A DNA stretch of 46,195 nt from Zygnema circumcarinatum. Its lineage: Eukaryota; Streptophyta; Zygnematophyceae; Zygnematales; Zygnemataceae. The notes under the pieces are model-generated. The model saw nothing but the letters and a program-made list of their open reading frames with translations, had not been told where the DNA came from and did no database searches. The position numbers and the translations under genes are program-made. Location of the stretch: positions 228,267 through 274,461 of the forward strand of contig CM074822.1 of assembly GCA_037447605.1 (NCBI GenBank), in the 5' to 3' direction. Each line of letters begins with the position of its first letter. Position 1 is the first letter of the stretch. Below, in pieces: positions 32,932 through 46,195 of the stretch.

Positions 32932-33811
32932 GCATGCGGAGGAGGAGGAGGAGGAATAATGAAGTGAAATTATAAAATTTCTTGATATCAGGGCGGATGA
33001 TTCGTGTTTTTACGAGTTAGATGGCTGAGAATCCTCGCCTTGATTAAGAACCGGCGCACAGTTAAGGCCTGCTTGTCTCAAACACCTCGATAAAGACATA
33101 CAAAGTGAAACCTAAAGTAAATCCTTGATAATGGTATACATTCAGAACTGCGGTGATTTAGAGTGCCCGAGCAAAGCAAGCACTGTATCCACATACGATA
33201 CGATATTTTGGGTCGAATTTATATCGGAATATATCGTCTAAGATGTCAATATCGACAGATGTCTAGTTTTTTTTATCAAAAACTATCGTCCACAGTAGAA
33301 AACAAAAAAAGGTTTTTGGTGTTTTAAAGGTTTTTCTTTAGGGCTTACAATCCAAACCGTCTTCTATTCCGTAATCTTCTATGCAGGTTGCAGATGCCAT
33401 TTAGTTTTGGATGCGCGAGTATTGTGCGGCCTAACCTTTCAAACCTGCGGCTTGATATTGATCTAAATTTGATAGAAGCTTATAAACAAGGCATGCTACC
33501 TCCTAACCTTATCGTAAGTGTCGCCGTGCATCCACACATTTGTCGATCTTCACCTACTTCTATACAGGTCCCTACACCTCCTGTACTTCACTCACAGACG
33601 AAGGGTGCATGCATGAAGGCTCTTTACCCACTTTAGTGATGGAGCCATAGAGGCCAAAATCGAATTAACCTGCCCTACCTACTTTCACACAATTGGTCTC
33701 AATCTATTCACACACTCAGCCCTCCAATTCCTACTCTCCAAGCTGACAGGGTCACTTTATTGATCATATACGGTCCCCAAGGCATGCATGCTGCCATGCA
33801 TGAATGCATGC
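32932..33811. other. Intergenic region between rsmH and the TFIIIC-like gene
   Basis: This holds ATGCATGC runs at both edges (about 32910-32937 and 33782-33812), an AT-rich ATATCG block (33190-33290) and the doubtful small reading frame at 33388-33636. Nothing else supported. Confidence 0.55.
33388..33636 (+). CDS. Doubtful small ORF or orphan exon pair
   Basis: This is an 82-codon frame with ordinary composition (RPNLSNLRLDIDLNLIEAYK). An acceptor-like TATGCAG precedes it, and a consensus donor (ATC|GTAAGT at about 33513) and an acceptor (TATACAG at about 33567) lie in the same phase, so it could be two short exons ending at the stop. I recognise no family. It may be a fragment of an older gene or transposable element. 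Confidence 0.2.
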   Translation: MQMPFSFGCASIVRPNLSNLRLDIDLNLIEAYKQGMLPPNLIVSVAVHPHICRSSPTSIQVPTPPVLHSQTKGACMKALYPL

Positions 33812-41063
<7,252 letters not shown>

Positions 41064-42436
41064 GGAGGACGAGCACTTCGCCTGAGAGAGAGCGCAGAGG
41101 ACCTCTCATACTCTCCTGCAAATTAGGGTTTCCATGCTGAAGAATCATGAACCCAGTTGCCCTTCCCGTCATTATATCGGTCGACACCGTGTTTGTTTTG
41201 GTTCATAGAAAGAGATGCAGATCGGTATATCGTCAAATATCGGGAGTCGTTGCCGGTCGTGCCGTAAACATCGAGAAAGAGCCGTTGGCAATAGTTGGCT
41301 CAGGGCACAAACCAATGGTTGCTAGGGTGTGTGGCCCATCGTTGGCAATGGTTGGCTCAGGGCAGAAACCAATTGTTGCAAGGTTGGTCCATCGTTAGCA
41401 ATGGTTGGCTCAGGACACAAACCAACTGTTGCAAGGGTGGCCCATCGTTGGCGATGGTTGGCTAGGTCGTCAACTAATGGTGCTAGCCATTGCCAATGGT
41501 TAGCTAGGTCGGTTTGCCAACAGTTGCCTATGATTGATTGGCTACGGTTGCGACAACAATCGCAAGCGATGGTTGGTTGGCAAGCAATGGTTGCCAACCG
41601 TTGCCAATTAGTATGCCAGCCAATGGCTCGGACCATCACCAATGATTGGTTATAAACTACTAACCAATGGTATTAAGCATCGGCAATGGTTGGTTGACAA
41701 CGATTGGCCAGCAGTGGCTGCCGCCATTCTAATGGTTGATCCAATACATCAAAGATTGCAGAAGGGGTTTGGAATAGGTAGGCAAAAAAGTCATGATGGT
41801 TGGGAACCGGGGAAAAATGTATCACATTTGTGAACCTAAACGCAATATCCAGCAGTAATATCCAACATTCACTGGCGCTATACTCTAACTCAGTAAGCTA
41901 CCGTAGTGCTAATTGAATCCTGGCTTTTTGCAGGGCTCCATTAGGCTGCTATCTAGGGAGTTTATTGGCTCCTCTCTGAAGGCGTCAAAGCGGAGTCCTC
42001 AACCTTCCCGATTGCTGGTTCAAGTTCACTGAAAACCACGAGTTGACGGCTTCCAGACCTGCAACAGCCACAGGAGCAATGTAAAATTATCATCCCTCCC
42101 TCCTTCACATAAAACTTAACTGGATGCTCACAGTATGCAAAAACTGGAGAACCAGGCGAGGATATCTATGGAAGGCATCACTTCTCTGATGAATTGCATA
42201 CTTATCTGCATAATTGGCTGGACTTCTACGTCATTATGAACCTGCTGGAATGCTGCTGCAGACTGGCTACAACAGCCGCAATTCAGACAGTAGAAATGCC
42301 ACGCGTATGAAAAATGAAACTGTTAAAAAAAAAAGGACAGAGAAAGGTGGTTCACATAAATCCTAATGTGCTTCACTCTTACCTTGAAGGCGCCATTGAG
42401 TTTGCCGAGGCACTTTCTGGAGCCTTCTCAGCGTAT
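41064..42436. other. Intergenic region between TFIIIC-like and PC4 genes
   Basis: This holds the 5' flank of the TFIIIC-like gene and the 3' flank of PC4. It includes a TATATCG-type block (41165-41245) and the tandem repeat at 41275-41480, with degenerate CAATGGTTGG copies continuing to about 41740. A plus-strand frame at 42314-42589 is the antisense of PC4 sequence. No other gene. Confidence 0.6.
41275..41480. repeat. About 55-bp tandem repeat (GTTGGCAATGGTTGGCTCAGG)
   Basis: Four copies start near 41283, 41340, 41394 and 41447 (spacings 57, 54, 53). They share a GGTTGGCTCAGG core followed by CACAAACCAA and TGTTGCAAGG segments. Decayed copies continue to the right. Confidence 0.85.
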
Positions 42437-43609
42437 TCAGCTCATACTTTCGATCGCATCATCCACTTCATCAGCGTGCTTGCACAATATCTCCCACTAT
42501 TGAATGATTTGCATCAAGCAAGGAGACGATTGTCACAAGACAAAGAATGCGCGAAAAAATGGTATCAGCATCATAATGTCATTGATTAAGCAAACGTTGT
42601 AGGTCAAAAAATGAAGTGGAGGATAGTCCGTTTGTGTCCACTAACCATCTTCACAATAAGCTCTCAAACGTTCAAAGTTGATTATAAGTTGGCGTTTTGT
42701 ATTTTCCAACTTCACACCATGCGATCCATTGGGACAGATTAACTCGCTCACCTCTTTCAATGACAGTGATATTCCTGGAATAAGCGGAGCGTTTCAGCAC
42801 AGATCCAACAAACCATCGTAAGATGTTGGTAAGTTATTGACGAGACGTTGATAAAAAATCATAGCTATATAACAACCACACAGAAAACATAAATGCTTTT
42901 GCATTCCTCTAGTCAGTTAAGGACTACCACGAGCGATGCAAAAACTAACCAATTCGCTTTATACCAGAGCTACAATGCCTCCAAGCTAGAAATAGGAGAG
43001 AAGGAGAACTGATGCAATGGTTTTCGTGGTGTTGTTCCGAGCTGTACTTGGAAGCATAACTTATTTACTACAGCACGGAACGGATGTTCTGAGATACCAC
43101 TAAAAACACAGATTGCTGCGACGGTAGGGATAACCTGCTGTTACCGGCAATCTTTAGAACAAGGCTTACCTTTTTTCCCAGGCTGTTGACCAGATTTGCC
43201 TTCATAGAACTCCCTGACGTCAATTTGAACTTGGCCTTTCCAGGACCGAACATGCACCTTACGATTGTGAGAAAGCTGCATCAACAGTAAATGAAGTCTG
43301 TAGATAAAGTCAGAGTCTAATGTTTTATTACAATACTTTTCGTCGAGCAGAGAAGAACCGCAACTTGAAGGAACTTACAATGCCTGCAAGCATGTAAAGT
43401 GGCCTGAGTTCTTCAAAAGCATTTTTGATTCGAAGCTTATTGCTTAGTTCAATTTTATTTCATCACCAGCGACTGACCTCAGAAGCCATGATTCCGAATT
43501 CCGTCTGCACAAAATTTTTCTTCACGTCATCCTGACCCTCAGGTTCTTCCTTTTCCTTATCACCATCAAAATCATCCTCCTTCGCTTTGCGCTTCAATCC
43601 TCGCTTCAT
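42437..43609 (-). CDS. PC4/SUB1 (KIWI-like) transcriptional coactivator
   Basis: Four exons (43478-43609, 43170-43275, 42752-42774, 42437-42496) join in phase to encode 106 residues. PC4 binds single-stranded DNA and supports RNA polymerase II initiation and genome stability in the nucleus. The first exon gives a basic then acidic tail (MKRGLKRKAKEDDFDG). The second gives the core of the PC4 fold (LSHNRKVHVRSWKGQVQIDV, then REFYEG and PGKK). A 23-base exon encodes GISLSLKE, and the last gives WEILCKHADEVDDAIESMS and the stop. Length and motif order match the plant KIWI protein. The exons are too short for a simple open-frame scan. An alternative without the last splice would run into intron sequence and lose the conserved C-terminal helix. 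Confidence 0.92.
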
Positions 43610-43935
43610 GGCCAGCCCCTGAACTCAGTTGCCAAGAAAATTAGGCCTTCAAAGCCTGAATGGAACGAATGGATGGTTCAATGTCAAGACTCTGCTACCA
43701 GATCACAGATACCAAGCAGAAAACTGCTGAAATGAATAGTGCTGCGAGCAACTGCAGGCCTGCTTTCGCCTGGCTTCCATCAAGCAACTGACAGCCTTTC
43801 AGTTGCAGGGGGTGGAAACAGAGGAGAGGGAAAAGTATGGCCCTCGTTAAAGTAAACACAGTACAATTTCGTACAGCGACCCCCCCTCGTAAAGTAACTA
43901 AAGTGCAATGTGGTACAGTGCACCCCCTATAACTA

Positions 43936-44140
43936 GGGGGAGTCAGACCTTGACCATCGCTTACGAAATTCCCGAATTCCTTATACTAAAAGTCACTTCT
44001 TTCGTGTACGAATTCCGATTCGGGATCCGCGGCTCCGCCGAGTCCAGCCGTACCGAAATGCGTACCTAGCCAATGCTGTGCTCAATTCGCCCGACAGGCT
44101 TACGAAATTGATTTGGCGATGGTCAAGGTCTGACTCCCCC
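43936..44140. mobile_element. MITE-like element with 25-bp terminal inverted repeats
   Basis: The first 25 bases (43936-43960, beginning GGGGGAGTCAGACC) are perfectly repeated in inverted orientation at 44116-44140. The interior is only about 155 bases with no coding capacity. TTACGAAATT occurs inside both ends in the same orientation. I see no clear target-site duplication. This fits a small non-autonomous DNA transposon or foldback element; the superfamily is unknown. Confidence 0.6.
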
Positions 44141-44453
44141 AAATGTAGCAAATGTACAATTTTCTACAATGTACAATAGTACAGCATGACATGCCCTCCT
44201 TTTTAGGGTACTGCTAAATTCACACCTTTTTTGTCTAGACTCTAGACACAGACCTTTTTTCGCGGGGCAGATTTTCTACTCCCTTTTTAAAGTAAAATTT
44301 GTACAGTACTGCTTTCCATACGGATAACTGGATAACGCCTGCCCTACGCATGTCAAGAACGCGGAACGCGACAAAAATAAAGTACGGTAATCGGAATGCA
44401 GACACCCTTTTTTTGTCGCATACCCAAGAGAATACAGTACAGTAGCCAGCTAA

Positions 44454-44502
44454 TGTACGAACTGCCGGCCGGCTGTCTGACGGCCGGCCGGCAGTTCGTA
44501 CA
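44454..44502. repeat. Perfect 20-bp GC-rich hairpin
   Basis: A 20-base arm at 44454-44473 is perfectly inverted at 44483-44502 around a nine-base loop. Each arm contains GGCCGG runs. It adjoins a strongly CpG-rich block (about 44505-44610) that includes the palindrome GGGCGGGCCCGCCC. Confidence 0.85.
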
Positions 44503-45789
44503 CCGTACGGTTCGTGCGCTTGCACCCTCCCTTGCTCCCTTGCGGGGCGGGCCCGCCCGTGCGATCGCGCGCCGCCCCCGCCGTACATCGCCCCCGCGCG
44601 ACACATATGGTCGCGAGAGGCAGTGGACAAAACGTTCACCTAAAGAGGCTGTAAACTAGACATTTTTAAATATCTAGCTCAATGTGTCACCAGGCAACTC
44701 AAACAAGCCTTGTAGACCTTGCTCTACAGAATTGTGGCGGTTCTATGCATGAGCGTTTTATAGTGCGCTGTTCTGTTTTTGCGTGCAGTCGCGTTTTGTG
44801 GCGTTGTGGGACTACCTTGCACGTGTAGTTGGCTTGCATGCTCGTTGCGTGGTTGAATCTTGACACGTCTTTCAATGCTTGTAAACAGGTGTGTCGGTAG
44901 CTTTGGCCGCTTTTGCTCGTGATTGGTAACGGGTCGTTGGCGCGTGGTGCAAATTTTTCGCAAGGCTTAGTTGCCTTCATAGGGCTTGTAATAATAACAA
45001 CAATAATTATAATTATTAGTGTAGTAAGAGGCCCTTTACCCTTTGCTTTAACTCTTTCTTTCTAATTTTGGTTTTTAACAAGCTTTAAAAGTTTGTTAAT
45101 GCCTCTTTTATCTTTTTGTAAAACCCTTTAAAAGCATTAAGATGAAGAAAAAGTTCGACCATTAGTAAGGCAGTATAAGGTATTGGATTGTCGGATCGCC
45201 TTTAAAGAGGAGGATCGACCATTAGCAAAGTGGTGTAAGGTATTGGATCGCCTTTGACATGCAATAGAGGTTGCCTATGTTCCTTAGGTCTGTAAACATG
45301 TGTTGTAAAGGTATACGACAGTGATACAAATATAGATGTATAAATATGTATAAATTGTAAAACAAAGGAATAAAACACTCACGGCAATTCTTTGGAGAAA
45401 GTTAAGTAGCCTAAAACTCCACTAAAAATAAAAGAGATGATTACAAGTGATAAATTTGGTATACAACTTTACTCTATCATCTAAACCTTTCCCCTTAATA
45501 CACAATAAAATATGCTTGAGTTATCCAACCTCGCACCTTCTTTACTTAGCCTACGCAAGGCATGTTTACACATAACAGACAAGAGAAAGGTAGATCTAAA
45601 CTAAGCACAAAGCACTATAGAAGCCTAAGCATTGAAGTGAGTCACAACTTCTCATTTGGCCGCATTCTACCGCTCTAATAATCAACTCAATGTCAGTCGC
45701 TCCTCGCTTGCCTTGACGCTTGCCCTGGTTCTTGCCTTGGCTTTCGTCTTGTGCTCGCTGGCTGTTCGATTTGCATGTTTGTTACTCAG

Positions 45790-46195
45790 TGAGCTTGAGT
45801 GAACTTATGCAACAACATTCTTGCCATGTTTCCTAACGTCTTATTTATTCTCTCAGCAGCTCTGAGGAAAATAAGGTGCAGTGAATTCATGCTTCACTCT
45901 GAAGGACTTCAAGTAATCTCTAAATTGATGAGAGGTATACTCTCCACCATTGTCTGACTTTGAGAGTTTTCAACTTTATCCTTGTCTCCCTCTTATCTTG
46001 CAACTGCCACTCCTTGAAGGCATTAAAAGCTTCTAATTTATTAGTGAGCATTTTTACCCACACTTTTTTTTAGCAGTCATCAAAAAAAGTAATGAAACAA
46101 TTTGCCTTACTTTTACTTGGGGAAACAGAGCCACACAAATCTGTGTGCACAAGTTCCAACTTCTCCTAAGAAATCTGCACTTAAGCTCCTTGACC
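45790..46195 (-). pseudogene. Decayed Ty1/copia integrase fragment
   Basis: Read on the minus strand, this encodes recognisable integrase-core motifs of Ty1/copia elements: LELVHTDLCG, CFITFFDD, LKTLK followed by SDNGGEYTS, and FTAPYFPQ then ERINKTLGNMAR. The frame is broken by one stop codon (near 46070) and at least two frameshifts (near 45955 and 45858), so it is not functional. It runs off the right edge; reverse transcriptase and the other half of the element are not in the window. Confidence 0.85.

Larger units (their letters stand above)
43610..45789. other. Repeat-rich region right of PC4
   Basis: Contains GTACA-rich sequence (43840-43930 and 44150-44190), the inverted-repeat element at 43936-44140, a GC-rich hairpin (44454-44502) and CpG-rich block (to about 44610), and an imperfect 60-base direct repeat (starting near 45156 and 45216). 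AT-rich sequence at 45000-45640 probably belongs to the flank or interior of the decayed retroelement. No supported gene. Confidence 0.55.

Noticed and set aside
42314-42589. Plus-strand 91-codon frame with ordinary composition
   Set aside because: It is antisense to the last PC4 exon and its flanks, where the minus strand gives conserved PC4 sequence.
42640-42751. Read-through of the 23-base PC4 exon to a TAG
   Set aside because: Open by chance for 36 codons; splicing to 42496 restores the conserved PC4 helix (WEILCKHADE) in phase.
43350-43400. Micro-exon between the first two PC4 exons (TTGCAG followed by GCATT and GTAAGT)
   Set aside because: Its length breaks the frame, whereas direct joining of 43478 to 43275 is in phase.
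44235-44659. Arg/Gly-rich reading frames on both strands in GC-rich DNA
   Set aside because: The lack of stops follows from high GC; there is no splice-supported or family-like sequence.

Overview
The window is nuclear DNA from a plant-lineage (streptophyte-type) eukaryote. All the recognisable genes are split by GT-AG introns or carry organelle-targeting leaders. Their closest recognisable relatives are plant proteins: plant-type XPB helicase, membrane-anchored MYB (maMYB), plant HCC1/SCO, KIWI-like PC4, and an organelle-type RsmH. A decayed Ty1/copia integrase lies at the right edge. The species cannot be read from the sequence. Interstitial TTAGGG arrays, rather than the usual plant TTTAGGG, are a clue but not proof of the telomere type.

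Layout from left to right: XPB/ERCC3 subunit of TFIIH (minus, 112-12655, C-terminus outside the window); FkbM/METTL24-like membrane-anchored methyltransferase (plus, 15127-16921); maMYB (minus, 18774-19715); a two-zinc-finger protein of unknown function (minus, 22193-24862); SCO1/HCC1 copper chaperone for cytochrome oxidase (plus, 26517-29072); RsmH 16S-type rRNA cytosine methyltransferase (minus, 30053-32931); a TFIIIC-like WD40 protein (minus, 33812-41063); PC4/SUB1 coactivator (minus, 42437-43609). A repeat-rich stretch follows, with a 25-bp terminal-inverted-repeat element, a GC-rich hairpin and the copia remnant. I built exon structures by hand from homology, splice sites and reading-frame phase. 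Most open reading frames in the window are artefacts of stop-free purine/pyrimidine repeats.

The dominant feature is the large amount of (GA)n/(CT)n-type DNA, including a 5.3-kb almost pure purine tract inside one XPB intron. Read relative to the genes, these repeats are not scattered at random. In most repeat-bearing introns the pyrimidine strand is the transcript strand, and the repeat begins within a few to about 100 bases of the 5' splice site. I regard this donor-anchored pyrimidine architecture as the observation most worth following up. A consequence is that several introns stay open in frame with the upstream exon almost to the next acceptor. In one gene the same kind of repeat has entered coding sequence and encodes an Arg-Gly-rich segment.

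Several genes act in transcription or DNA repair (XPB in TFIIH, the TFIIIC-like WD40 protein, PC4, maMYB), and two serve organelles (HCC1, RsmH). I see no evidence that they are co-regulated.
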